From Anoxybacter fermentans (GTDB lineage: Bacteria; Bacillota; Halanaerobiia; DY22613), in NCBI RefSeq assembly GCF_003991135.1, contig NZ_CP016379.1, forward strand, positions 248,001 to 312,000: DNA of 64,000 nucleotides, read 5' to 3'. This document shows, piece by piece, positions 24,953 to 34,040 of the stretch (within the stretch, counting starts at the first letter, position 1; every line of letters starts with the position of its first letter). The notes under the pieces were generated by a model, which saw only the letters and a list, made by a program, of their open reading frames with translations, ran no database searches and was not told the DNA's origin. Made by a program: the position numbers and the translations under genes.

Positions 24953-27058
24953 CTAGCATGCTGCATTATTTTGTTTAGAAGTAAAATTTTCTTTATACTG
25001 TAATTGATATAGTTTATAGTAAATTCCCTTCTTTGCAAGTAACTCCTGATGAGTTCCCATTTCACGAATTTTCCCTTTATGGAGAACGATAATCTTATCA
25101 GCATGTTGGATAGTAGAAAGGCGGTGGGCGATGATTAGTGTGGTTCTATCTTTGGTCAGTTTCTTTAATGCATCTTGAATTAAAAGTTCGGTTTCGGTAT
25201 CAATATTGGCTGTAGCCTCATCAAGAATTAAAATGTCGGGATCATAGGCCAGAGTCCTGGCAAATGCTAATAGCTGTCGCTGTCCAGCAGAAAGGGTGGA
25301 ACCCCGTTCTGTTACCGGTTCATCATATTTCTTTGGCAGTTTACTAATGAACTGGTCAGCATTTACATAGCGAGCGACTTCTTGAATCTTCTCATCGGTG
25401 ATTGTTTTATCATTCAAACGAATATTACTTTTGATATCTCCTGTAAAGAGGAATACATCCTGTAAAACTATACCAATTCTTTTGCGTAATTCATATTTAT
25501 CCAGGGTTTTTATATCTTTTCCATCAATCAGAATTTGACCTTTCTGAATATCGTAAAAGCGGCTGATTAAGTTAATTATTGATGATTTACCAGCACCTGT
25601 TGCTCCAACAAAAGCAACTGTCTCACCAGGGTTAATGGTAAAGTTTATACCTTTAAGAACCCATTCATCTTCATTATAGGCAAACCAGACATCTTTAAAT
25701 TCGATAGAACCCCGTACTTGCTCTAATTTCTGGGGTTTTTTTGGATTAGGTATGCCTTCTTTTTCATCTAAAAGCATAAAGATTCGCTCAGAAGAAGCCA
25801 TAGCTGATTGCAAAATATTATATTTCTCAGTTAAATCTAAAATGGGCCGGAAAAATTGTTGAATATAGTTGACAAAGGCAAAGAGAACACCAAATTGAAG
25901 GGAACCCTGAATTACCTGTTTGCCTCCAAACCAGAGAATAATTGCAAGCCCCAGTGATGAGATAATCTCCATCATCGGTCTAAAAATGGCGAAAGCCAGA
26001 AGTTCCTCTAAAGTTGCTTTATAGTAGCTCTTATTGATTCTGTCGAATTCATTAAATTTCTTTTTCTCCTGGTTAAAAATCTGAACAATCTTCATCCCGC
26101 TAATATTTTCAGCAAGATTTGCATTGACCTGGGCCAATCGGGTTCGCACCTTCCGATAAGCTTCCCTTGCTTTAATTCTAAAGATAATAGTAGAGATAAT
26201 AATCAGCGGCAGTACGGTAAAGCTGTATAATGCCAATCTGAAATTGAGTTTCAGCATAACAATCAGAATTCCCACTAACATGAATAGATCTTTAAAAAGA
26301 TTTACTAATACACTGGTATACATTTCATTGAGGGTCTGGACATCATTGGTAACCCGGGTGACAAGCCGTCCTACTGGATTATTATCAAAAAAAGAGAGGG
26401 AGAGCTTTTCTATATGAGAGAACAATTCCTCTCTAATGTTAAAGATAATTTTCTGACCGGTCCACTGCAAAAGATAGACCTGACCATAGTTTAAGCAGAA
26501 TCCTAAAATAAGTAAAGCGATAAAGATCAGGCTAATACGGAAAACAGCATCCGCGTCTTTTTTTCTAAAGAGCTTTAAATCAGCTTTTTTAAGAACTTTT
26601 CCAGTAAACTCTTTTTCACCCACTTTGATTATTACCTGTTCATTATCTATGGGCTGGATACTGAAATCTTCGTTGACATTAATAACCCCGGAGATGAGAT
26701 AATAGGTTCCCTTTTTATAGATTATCTGTTTTCGCTGTACGTTTGGATATAGGCTTTCATCAATTTCATCACTGCGGATATAGTACATTCCCTGATATAT
26801 AAATCCATCCAGATCAGTTTCGGGCTTTTCTTCAAAGACAAGATATGGACGGTAATAGGCATTAATGTGTTCATCTATAGCTACTTTAACCAGATACGGT
26901 CTTAGCAATTCGAGACCGGTAATGGCAAATAAAAGGAGGATGGAAAGGAGAATCCATGACCAATAAGGTTTTGCATAGCGTAACAGGCGACGCATTAATC
27001 TTGCATCATAGGCCTTTCCTAAAACCTCTTCTTCGTGAAAGTTTTGCATAGATTTCAC
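24953..27058 (-). CDS. ABC exporter subunit with canonical ATPase site (BmrD/YheH-like)
   Basis: A 701-residue half-transporter with six transmembrane helices and one nucleotide-binding domain. Between TM1 and TM2 lies an extra extracytoplasmic insert (about residues 75-170) of the kind found in the long subunit of BmrCD/YheIH pairs. ATPase motifs are FVGATGAGKSSIINL (Walker A), STLSAGQRQLLAFAR (signature) and ILILDEATANID (Walker B with catalytic Glu), then IIAHRLSTI. It lies 6 bp after the partner gene and is translated with it. Such heterodimers export drugs, peptides or lipids; the substrate is not deducible. Confidence 0.92.
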   Translation of the reverse strand: MKSMQNFHEEEVLGKAYDARLMRRLLRYAKPYWSWILLSILLLFAITGLELLRPYLVKVAIDEHINAYYRPYLVFEEKPETDLDGFIYQGMYYIRSDEIDESLYPNVQRKQIIYKKGTYYLISGVINVNEDFSIQPIDNEQVIIKVGEKEFTGKVLKKADLKLFRKKDADAVFRISLIFIALLILGFCLNYGQVYLLQWTGQKIIFNIREELFSHIEKLSLSFFDNNPVGRLVTRVTNDVQTLNEMYTSVLVNLFKDLFMLVGILIVMLKLNFRLALYSFTVLPLIIISTIIFRIKAREAYRKVRTRLAQVNANLAENISGMKIVQIFNQEKKKFNEFDRINKSYYKATLEELLAFAIFRPMMEIISSLGLAIILWFGGKQVIQGSLQFGVLFAFVNYIQQFFRPILDLTEKYNILQSAMASSERIFMLLDEKEGIPNPKKPQKLEQVRGSIEFKDVWFAYNEDEWVLKGINFTINPGETVAFVGATGAGKSSIINLISRFYDIQKGQILIDGKDIKTLDKYELRKRIGIVLQDVFLFTGDIKSNIRLNDKTITDEKIQEVARYVNADQFISKLPKKYDEPVTERGSTLSAGQRQLLAFARTLAYDPDILILDEATANIDTETELLIQDALKKLTKDRTTLIIAHRLSTIQHADKIIVLHKGKIREMGTHQELLAKKGIYYKLYQLQYKENFTSKQNNAAC

Positions 27059-27064
27059 TCCCTA

Positions 27065-28810
27065 TCAAGCAGATTCTAAGTTTTCTTCAAGAAGCTGTTT
27101 CTCATAGAGGTAACTATACAGTCCGTTAGCTTTCAGTAATTCCTCATGAGTACCTTCCTCAATAATTTCACCCTTTTCTAAGACAATGATATGGTCTGCA
27201 TCTTTAATGGAAGAAATTCTATGAGAAATAATGATGCTGGTTCTATCCTTCATTATTTTTCTTAATTCTTTAAGAATTTTCTCTTCTGTTTGTGTATCTA
27301 CCGCTGAGAGACAGTCATCTAAAATGAGAATTTTCGGATTTTTAATAATGGCTCTCGCTATGGAAATACGTTGTTTTTGACCCCCAGAGAGGGTAACACC
27401 TCGTTCTCCTACCATAGTTTCAAATTTTTTTGGGAAATCCATAATATTTTCATATACCTGTGCAATTTTGGCTGCTTCTTCTATTTTAGGCATATCTAAC
27501 TTTTCAAAAGCAAAATTAATATTTTCAGCAATGGTAGTGGAAAAAAGGAAGTTATCCTGGGGTACATAGCCGATATTTTGCCTGAGTGTTTCTAAAGGAA
27601 TTTGATTTATATCAACTCCGTCAATAAATATTTGCCCTCGTTCTGGATTAAAGAGTCTAAGGAGCAAATTGACCAGAGTGGTTTTACCACTACCGGTACG
27701 ACCTACAATGGCAAGGGTCTGACCTTCTTTAATAGTTAAATTGATATTTTTTAAAACTGGAGGTGTATCTTTTGAATATCTAAAGGTAAGATTCTTGAAT
27801 TCAATTTTACCTTTAATGGTATGTTCATATCTGGTATCGGGATAATTATAGATTTCGGGTTTTTCATGTAAGATGGCATTGATTCGTTTCATAGAGGCAG
27901 AACCTCGTTGGAAAATATTTATCACCCAACCGATGGCAATAATTGGCCAGGTCATCAGACCTAAATATGTATAGAAAGCCACAAAATCACCCAGGCTGAT
28001 TTCACCTAACATAACCAATCTGCCACCGTAGCCCAGAATGATTACAAAACTTAAAGTAGCAAAAACTTCGATTAGAGGGTGGAACATTCCCCAGATTCTA
28101 ACCAGATGCATATTGGCATTCATATTGAGTTGATTGGCTTCAGTAAATTTGTCGATTTCAAATTTTTCCTGCACAAAGGATTTGACCACCCGGATTCCGG
28201 CAAAGTTTTCCTGAACTTTGTCAGTTAGTTTGGAAAAGGCATCCTGTACATTTAAGAACCGCTTGTGAATAACCTGGCCAAAACTTGTGACTATAATTGC
28301 CAAAAAGGGCAGTGGGATAAGAGAAATGAGAGTTAACCTGACATTAATAGATAGCAATATAGCCAGGGTTGTAAGGGTTAAAAAGAATCCATCAAAAGCA
28401 AAAACAATTCCTGGTCCCATAGCCATTCTGACAGAGTTGATATCATTGGTGGCATGGGCCATCAAATCTCCGGTTTTATGATGATTAAAGAAATTGGTTG
28501 AGAGTTTTTGCAGATGTGCAAAGAATTTGTTTCTGAGATAGTATTCCATTTTTCTGGATGTACCAATTACAAACCAGCGCCATAAGAATCGAAAGATTGC
28601 AATTCCCAAAGCGATAGCTATGATTAACACAGTATAATACAGTAGTTCTTTTAAGGTCAGGTTTCCTTCTTGAAATCGGTCAGTTATAGTTCTTAAAAGT
28701 TGAGGTGTAATTAATTGGAGTGCATCTGTAAAGGCAACCCAGATAATTCCCAATATATACATCCATTTATGTTCTTTGATAAAGGGCCATAAGGTTTTAA
28801 AACTTCGCAA
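27065..28810 (-). CDS. ABC exporter subunit with degenerate ATPase site (BmrC/YheI-like)
   Basis: A 581-residue half-transporter. TTG 28810 is chosen because AGGAGG (28818-28823 on the complement) is 7 nt upstream. It has six transmembrane helices and one nucleotide-binding domain. Motifs are IVGRTGSGKTTLVNL (Walker A), VTLSGGQKQRISIAR (signature) and ILILDDCLSAVD, where the catalytic Glu after Walker B is Asp. That change marks the non-catalytic site of heterodimeric exporters such as BmrCD and TM287/288. Together with the 701-residue partner it forms a heterodimer with one active site. It is the first gene of the operon. Confidence 0.92.
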   Translation of the reverse strand: MRSFKTLWPFIKEHKWMYILGIIWVAFTDALQLITPQLLRTITDRFQEGNLTLKELLYYTVLIIAIALGIAIFRFLWRWFVIGTSRKMEYYLRNKFFAHLQKLSTNFFNHHKTGDLMAHATNDINSVRMAMGPGIVFAFDGFFLTLTTLAILLSINVRLTLISLIPLPFLAIIVTSFGQVIHKRFLNVQDAFSKLTDKVQENFAGIRVVKSFVQEKFEIDKFTEANQLNMNANMHLVRIWGMFHPLIEVFATLSFVIILGYGGRLVMLGEISLGDFVAFYTYLGLMTWPIIAIGWVINIFQRGSASMKRINAILHEKPEIYNYPDTRYEHTIKGKIEFKNLTFRYSKDTPPVLKNINLTIKEGQTLAIVGRTGSGKTTLVNLLLRLFNPERGQIFIDGVDINQIPLETLRQNIGYVPQDNFLFSTTIAENINFAFEKLDMPKIEEAAKIAQVYENIMDFPKKFETMVGERGVTLSGGQKQRISIARAIIKNPKILILDDCLSAVDTQTEEKILKELRKIMKDRTSIIISHRISSIKDADHIIVLEKGEIIEEGTHEELLKANGLYSYLYEKQLLEENLESA

Positions 28811-28848
28811 AATAAATCCTCCTTTGATGAAATTTAATTCTATTAGCA

Positions 28849-28865
28849 ATTATATCGCATTGCGA
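28849..28865 (-). promoter_or_regulatory. Candidate -10 and overlapping operator for the ABC exporter operon
   Basis: On the minus strand TATAAT (28854-28849) is immediately preceded by the palindrome TCGCA-A-TGCGA (28855-28865), which lies in the spacer region. A repressor site is plausible but no regulator gene is adjacent. Confidence 0.35.
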
Positions 28866-29066
28866 AAGTAAATAAAAGAGTTTTTTAACGTTTTGACCGA
28901 AAAAAAGAAAAATATAATATAAGGTTAAACTGTGATTCACGAATCCCGCTATTCTAGTAAAGCGCAGAACTTATGATTATAAGTCAAAATTTAGCTTAAG
29001 AAAGGCAGGATTTCTTCTATTTTTACCCGAATTGTAAGGTAAAATAAATTTGGGGGTGAATTAAAA

Positions 29067-29408
29067 ATGGTTTTTTTTCATATTTTTTTATTGGTATTAT
29101 TTATAATTGTAGGGGTAGCAGGTTTAATTTATCGGGTTGACGAAGGGGTTTTTATTGGTTTAACACTGGCTCCCTGGGAGGTCCGGATAGTACTGGCCTT
29201 TTTTGGTAAAGTAAATCAAAAATTAGTCAAAATGCTGATTATTATTGCCGGAATAATTGGTGTGATCTATTTTCTTCTCCAAAGCCGCTGGGCCTGGGCA
29301 TTGGCAATGGCAGGAGTTCAGGGATATATTTATCTGATAGTTACCAGATCTGTCTCCAAACTTATTAAAAAAGAGGAAACTGATAATGATAAAAAAAATA
29401 AAGGTTAA
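29067..29408 (+). CDS. Small membrane protein, unknown function
   Basis: A 113-residue protein with three hydrophobic segments (IFLLVLFIIVGVAGLIY, MLIIIAGIIGVIYFLL, WALAMAGVQGYIYLIV) and a highly charged C-terminal tail (KKEETDNDKKNKG). The ATG follows TTGGGGGTGA. Upstream, TTTTACC and GGTAAAA (29019-29043) form a spaced inverted repeat that could be an operator or an attenuator. I do not recognise the family. Confidence 0.65.
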   Translation: MVFFHIFLLVLFIIVGVAGLIYRVDEGVFIGLTLAPWEVRIVLAFFGKVNQKLVKMLIIIAGIIGVIYFLLQSRWAWALAMAGVQGYIYLIVTRSVSKLIKKEETDNDKKNKG

Positions 29409-29619
29409 ACTACAAAAAGCTAATTTTTCGCTTCAGAAGAAATTTTTCGAACCATACTAAAGCTCGATTTCTGCCGAAATAAGGCTTCCTGATTCAAAGG
29501 GCCCTCCTGGCCCTTAGAACTAGCTCAGCACCTCCTGTGATGACTTTATTTCGTCGGAAATCTCGCTAAGATGGTTTAGCGAAAAATTTCTATGTTGCTC
29601 AAAATTAGCTTTTTGCAGT
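29409..29619. repeat. Palindromic intergenic element, copy 10 (reverse orientation)
   Basis: A full 211-bp copy. The AAGGGCC hairpin now comes first and the CACCTCCTGTGATGA hairpin second, so it is inverted relative to copy 1. It directly follows the small membrane gene and is followed by IS1182 copy 2. Confidence 0.92.
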
Positions 29620-29677
29620 ATAATCAATAAAAAGATGTACATGAAAGTTATGAATTAATATAATAAGCACTAAAAAA

Positions 29678-31458
29678 GGGGCTGTCTCAAAAGTAATTAA
29701 TTACTTTTGGGCATGGCCCCTTTTTTCATTGTTCATTTTAAATTCATTGAAAATTTTTCTGTTAAGAAAATAAAAACCCATACCTGACATTCTATACTGT
29801 TGCCAGTTTAGCCAGGTTATGGGCTATACACAGTAAACCCCATTCAATTTTTACTTTCTCAAGGCCACGAAGCAGAAATCTCCGGAATGACCAATTACCT
29901 TTGATCCTTCCAAAGACAGATTCCGCTTCAATTGCTCTTTGAGAACGGAGTTTCATACCTTTATCGGAACAAAGGTTTTCCTTTACCTTTTGCTTATATT
30001 CACGTAATTTAAAATTTATTCTTATTACTCGATCACCTTTGGCCTTGGTACAATTTTCTTTTAACTCACACCCATCACAATTTTCGCATTTGTAATATCT
30101 AATTTGTTTAGTATATCCATTTTCAGTCTTAATTTCTTTTGTCTTACAGTAAATGAGTCTTCTTTGAACAGGACAAATAAACTCGTCGTTTTCTTTATCA
30201 TACGGCCAGTTTTCTACTTTAAATATATCATTTTTAAACTTCTTCTTTTGTTCTTTATGAAAAGTATTATACTTAACATAAATATTAGTATTGGCTTTCT
30301 CTAAGTAATCATAATTTTCCTCACTACCATAACCTGAATCAGCTATCACATTTTCCGGAATCTTACCTGTAACTTCTTTTACTTTTTCTAAATGAGGTAT
30401 TAAGCATCTTGAATCTGCCGGCCTTTGATGAATACTATAACCAACTACAAACTGATTCTCTGTACCTATCTGAACATTATATGCGGGCTTCAATTGCCCA
30501 TTTTTCATGTGGTCTTCTTTCATTCTCATAAAAGTTGCATCAGTATCTGTTTTAGAATAACTGTTTCGTCCATTTAAAATCTCTTCCTGTTGCTCATATT
30601 TTTTCATTCTGGGAAGACATTTAGTCTTGAGCTCTTTAATTGTTTTCTTTAACTTCTTGTTTTTGGAGTTCTTTTCTAGACGTTCTTCAAGTTCCTTAAT
30701 TTTTTCTTCGAGTTTCTTTGAATCTATTTCTTTTCCTTCACCCATCTCCTCCAGGTCATTATCCCCATACAATCTATTCTCTTCTTCGTTGGTTTTCTCA
30801 ATCTCTTTTAAAAGTTCATTAATTTTTGCCCTAAGCCTTGCTTTGTACTTCTTTGTCGCTTTTCTCCAGACAAAGCTATATTTGTTTGCATTAGCTTCTA
30901 TTTTTGTACCATCTAAAAAGTAATTCTCTAACTTTACATATCCTTCTTCTATAAGAAGTTCCAATACTGATGCAAATACCTCATCAATAACATCTTTCAT
31001 GATCTCTGATCTGAATCGGTTTATCGTCCGAAAATCAGGTTTATTGTTACCACTAAGCCACATAAAATAAATATTTTCCCGAAGTGCCTTGGCAATTCGT
31101 CTTGATGAATATATTCTCTGAGTATAGGCATATACTATAACCTTAAGCATCATTTTCGGATGGTAGCTGCTTCTACCCCCACCTTTATATTTTTCAAGCA
31201 GGGGTTCAATATTCATCCTTTCTATAGCTGAATTTACCACCCTTACTAAATGATTTTCAGGAATAAACACATCAAAACTCAAAGGCAACATTGTCTGATT
31301 CATATTATATTCAATAAATGTCTTTTTATTATGGTTTTTCCTCTTCATATTTATATTTTACCATAAAAAAAAGGTGTTGTCTTTATAAAAATTTCTGACA
31401 ACACCTTTCTTTTAATATTTACTTTTGGGGGTTATAAAGGGACTTTTGGGACAGCCCC
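29678..31458 (-). mobile_element. IS1182-family insertion sequence, copy 2 (inverted)
   Basis: About 1781 bp, ending in GGGGCTGTCTCAAAAGT at 29678 and ACTTTTGGGACAGCCCC at 31442-31458. It is the inverted twin of 5231-7010. Visible differences are one base in an outer terminal repeat (CTGTCTC versus CTGTCCC), one base in the A/T run before the transposase, and two amino-acid changes. Such similarity points to recent transposition. Confidence 0.93.
29792..31348 (-). CDS. IS1182-family DDE transposase (second copy)
   Basis: A 518-residue intact transposase identical to the one at 5340 except WRKATK instead of WGKATK in the region after the first catalytic Asp, and CDGCEL instead of CDECEL in the zinc cluster. 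All family motifs (LDGTKIEANANKY, IADSGYGSEENYDYL, AIEAESVFGRIKGNW) are kept, so it may be active. The hairpin terminator upstream of its start is conserved. Confidence 0.95.
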   Translation of the reverse strand: MKRKNHNKKTFIEYNMNQTMLPLSFDVFIPENHLVRVVNSAIERMNIEPLLEKYKGGGRSSYHPKMMLKVIVYAYTQRIYSSRRIAKALRENIYFMWLSGNNKPDFRTINRFRSEIMKDVIDEVFASVLELLIEEGYVKLENYFLDGTKIEANANKYSFVWRKATKKYKARLRAKINELLKEIEKTNEEENRLYGDNDLEEMGEGKEIDSKKLEEKIKELEERLEKNSKNKKLKKTIKELKTKCLPRMKKYEQQEEILNGRNSYSKTDTDATFMRMKEDHMKNGQLKPAYNVQIGTENQFVVGYSIHQRPADSRCLIPHLEKVKEVTGKIPENVIADSGYGSEENYDYLEKANTNIYVKYNTFHKEQKKKFKNDIFKVENWPYDKENDEFICPVQRRLIYCKTKEIKTENGYTKQIRYYKCENCDGCELKENCTKAKGDRVIRINFKLREYKQKVKENLCSDKGMKLRSQRAIEAESVFGRIKGNWSFRRFLLRGLEKVKIEWGLLCIAHNLAKLATV

Positions 31459-31473
31459 TTTTTTAATAATTTA

Positions 31474-31719
31474 TTATGATGCTTTTTTACTATCACTGGA
31501 ATTTTTTTCTTTAGAAGCTTCATTAGCAGCTTTTTTGTATTCGCTGCTGCGGTTATCAGTGATATAAAATCCTGAGCCTTTAAAGATAACACCTACAGCA
31601 CTAATAACCCGGTGTACTTTTCCTTTGCAGGTTGGACATTCAGTTAAAGGCTCTGCAGTAATCTTTTCAAATCTTTCGAAACGTCCACAATTTTCACATT
31701 TATATTCATAAGTTGGCAT
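31474..31719 (-). CDS. FmdB-family zinc ribbon protein
   Basis: An 81-residue protein starting at ATG 31719, 8 nt after GGAGG. It begins MPTYEYKCENCGRFERFEKI and has the second zinc knuckle CPTCKGKVHRVISAVG, then GVIFKGSGFYITD, the standard FmdB/CxxC_CxxC_SSSS layout. The tail is serine/lysine-rich. FmdB proteins are putative regulators or zinc/RNA-binding factors, and the precise role is not established. IS1182 copy 2 lies immediately downstream. Confidence 0.9.
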   Translation of the reverse strand: MPTYEYKCENCGRFERFEKITAEPLTECPTCKGKVHRVISAVGVIFKGSGFYITDNRSSEYKKAANEASKEKNSSDSKKAS

Positions 31720-31865
31720 CTCAAACACCTCCGCTGAATTAATTCCTGTACAATATTCTAATTTGTGAAAAAATCTTTGTCAAGTTAAAAAGAGATTATC
31801 AATCAGCGTGATAAATATCATAGTTAATTTTTTTATCAGCAGGTATAATAATTATAGTTGGTTAA

Positions 31866-32074
31866 ACTGCAAAAAGCTAATTTTTCGCTTCTTTAGAAAT
31901 TTTTCGAATCATCTAAAGCTCGATTTCTGCCGAAATAAGGTTTCCTGACTCAAAGGGCCCTGCTGGCCCTTAGAACTAGCTCATCACCTCCTGTGATGAG
32001 GCCTTATTTCGTCGGAAATCTCGCAAAGATTTGGCGAAAAATTTCTATGTCATTCAAAATTAGCTTTTTGCAGT
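31866..32074. repeat. Palindromic intergenic element, copy 11 (reverse orientation)
   Basis: A full 209-bp copy, inverted relative to copy 1, with both apical hairpins. It is bordered by GGTTAA and TAATCATAG. It fills most of the gap between FmdB and the ferredoxin gene. Confidence 0.93.
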
Positions 32075-32096
32075 ATAATCATAGTTAAGATAAAAT
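32068..32096 (+). promoter_or_regulatory. Hybrid promoter using the repeat's end as -35
   Basis: TTGCAG (32068-32073) is the end of palindromic copy 11. TAAAAT (32091-32096) follows after exactly 17 nt, 27 nt before the ferredoxin start codon. Confidence 0.7.
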
Positions 32097-32123
32097 TATA
32101 AGAATAAAAGGAGTGAGATAAAG

Positions 32124-32504
32124 ATGGTATTACGCAAGATTGTTAAAATTAATGAAGAACTCTGCAACGGTTGTGGTAAATGTGTCTCTCCCTGTGCAGA
32201 AGGAGCAATCCAAATTGTTAATGGAAAAGCGAAGGTTATTAGAGAAGAACTTTGTGATGGAGCAGGTTTCTGCCTTGGAGTCTGTCCTACAGGGGCCCTT
32301 ACTATTGAGGAGAGGGAAGCTAAACCCTTTGATCATAAGGCAGTAGAAGAACATCTTAAGTCCAAAGAGGTTAAACAGGAGATAGAAATCAACTGTTTTA
32401 ACTGTGGGCGAAGTGAATATGATGCCCCCATGTTCCCCATCCGTTATAAAGGAGATAGCAAATGGGCCTGTGCCAAATGTTTGCCTCAACTGATTCATGG
32501 ATAA
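32124..32504 (+). CDS. Two-cluster 4Fe-4S ferredoxin with C-terminal zinc-ribbon-like tail
   Basis: A 126-residue electron carrier starting at ATG 32124 after AAAGGAGTGA. Cys motifs [16 protein letters not shown] (about 15-30) and [16 protein letters not shown] (about 45-60) would bind two 4Fe-4S clusters; in the second the usual second Cys is replaced by Ala (CDGAGFC). So that cluster may be modified or bind only three Cys from the motif. The C-terminal ~40 residues have [12 protein letters not shown] and [10 protein letters not shown], a likely zinc ribbon not found in ordinary ferredoxins. The redox partner is unknown. Confidence 0.85.
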   Translation: MVLRKIVKINEELCNGCGKCVSPCAEGAIQIVNGKAKVIREELCDGAGFCLGVCPTGALTIEEREAKPFDHKAVEEHLKSKEVKQEIEINCFNCGRSEYDAPMFPIRYKGDSKWACAKCLPQLIHG

Positions 32505-32516
32505 TGAAAAATATAA

Positions 32517-32557
32517 AACCCGTGTCTTACTTGATTAAAAGGCACGGGTTATTTTTT
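32517..32557 (+). terminator. Rho-independent terminator after the ferredoxin gene
   Basis: AACCCGTGTC pairs with GGCACGGGTT, followed by ATTTTTT. Confidence 0.85.
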
Positions 32558-32695
32558 AAGCCAGTAAAAAGAGGTTATCTCTAAATTTTGTTGAATTAAT
32601 ATAATTACATATTTGTTATTCAGTGATAAAGATAATTTAATAATATATTGTTAATAACACATAAAAAATTACAAAAAAATTAGCCTTAAGTAACA

Positions 32696-32725
32696 TTGAC
32701 AGTAAGTAATTTGTTAATGTATACT
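32696..32725 (+). promoter_or_regulatory. Promoter of the ynj-type sulfur operon
   Basis: TTGACA (32696-32701) and TATACT (32720-32725) are separated by 18 nt. Confidence 0.82.
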
Positions 32726-32792
32726 AAGATTGAAAAAGGTTAGTATGTCTATTTGTGAAAAAATCAACAAACCAAAAGAGAGGGGTATGCAA

Positions 32793-34025
32793 ATGAAAAA
32801 GGTGGTAAAGTGGTTTTGTCTAGTGGTTTTAATCGTTGGACTTCTTGTTGGTTGTAGTCAAAAAAAAGAAGAGGCTGTGGATTTGAAGAATGCTGATTGG
32901 ACTGAGATTGAAGAGTTGGCCAGGGGTACAGAGGTTAATATTTACATGTGGGGCGGTAGTACAGCTATTAATAAATGGATGGATACTTATGTTAGTGAGA
33001 CTATGAAAGAACGGTATAATTTAAAAGTTAATAGGGTTCCTATGAATGCCAGTGAATTTATTAATAAGTTACTTACTGAAAAAGAAGCTGGAAAGGAAAA
33101 AGGTTCTATTGATGTAATCTGGATTAATGGGGAAAATTTCCGGACTGCCAGACAGGCTGACTTACTCTGGGGACCATTTACCCATCAGATTCCCAATTTT
33201 AGAAAGTATGTAGATCAAAATGATCCTGGTATTAAGTACGATTTCGGTTATCCGGTAGAGGGGTATGAAGCACCATGGGGTCGGGCTCAGATGGTATTGA
33301 TCTATAATTCAGAAAAAGTGCCCAATCCGCCAAGAAACTTTGATGAGTTGAAAGAATGGGTTAAAGCTAATCCCGGTAGGTTTACTTATCCTGCATTACC
33401 TGATTTTACAGGCAGTGCCTTTGTTCGTATGGCGCTTTATCATACTACCGGCGGTTATGAGCAATATCTTTCCGGATTTGATCAGAAACTTTTAGATGAG
33501 AAGATTGGTTTATTGTGGGACTATCTTAATGAGATTGAACCTTACCTCTGGCGGCAGGGCAAAACTTATCCACAGGATCTTGCACAATTGGATAATCTCT
33601 ATGCACAGGGTGAAGTCTGGATGACTATGGATTACAACCCTGCAAAAGCTGCTAATATGATTGCTCAGGGTGTATTTCCTGAAAGTAGTCGGAGTCTGGT
33701 TTTTGATACCGGAACTATTGCTAATACCCATTTTCTGGCTATTCCTTTCAATGCACCTAATAAAGCTGGAGCTATGGTACTGATTAACTTCCTGGAATCC
33801 CCGGAAGCTCAGATTTCCAAGTTTAAACCCGAAAATTGGGGTGATATGATAGCACTTGATGTTACTAAATTACCGGAAAAATATCAAAAGCAAATTGAGT
33901 CTATTCGTCAGAGTGAAGCTACCCTTTCTCTTAAAACTTTAAAAGAGCATAGTGTACCTGAAATTCCTTCCGCATATATTCCGGTGATTGAAGAAGGTTG
34001 GGAAGCTAATGTATTAAAGAAATAG
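32793..34025 (+). CDS. ynjB: ABC transporter substrate-binding lipoprotein, YnjB-like
   Basis: A 410-residue exported lipoprotein. ATG 32793 is 7 nt after AGAGGGG; two earlier in-frame ATGs are too close to or before that site. The signal peptide ends in a lipobox (VGLLVGC at about residue 22). The mature part has features of large binding proteins of the iron/spermidine/YnjB group: NIYMWGGSTAINKWMD, IDVIWINGENFRTAR, APWGRAQMVLIYNSEKVPNPP, GRFTYPALPDFTGSAFVRM and EVWMTMDYNPAKAANMI. The order binding protein, permease, permease, ATPase, CDP-alcohol transferase copies E. coli ynjBCD and ynjF. The ligand is unknown; sulfur context suggests a sulfur compound. Confidence 0.87.
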   Translation: MKKVVKWFCLVVLIVGLLVGCSQKKEEAVDLKNADWTEIEELARGTEVNIYMWGGSTAINKWMDTYVSETMKERYNLKVNRVPMNASEFINKLLTEKEAGKEKGSIDVIWINGENFRTARQADLLWGPFTHQIPNFRKYVDQNDPGIKYDFGYPVEGYEAPWGRAQMVLIYNSEKVPNPPRNFDELKEWVKANPGRFTYPALPDFTGSAFVRMALYHTTGGYEQYLSGFDQKLLDEKIGLLWDYLNEIEPYLWRQGKTYPQDLAQLDNLYAQGEVWMTMDYNPAKAANMIAQGVFPESSRSLVFDTGTIANTHFLAIPFNAPNKAGAMVLINFLESPEAQISKFKPENWGDMIALDVTKLPEKYQKQIESIRQSEATLSLKTLKEHSVPEIPSAYIPVIEEGWEANVLKK

Positions 34026-34040
34026 GAAGGCTGAGAGATA

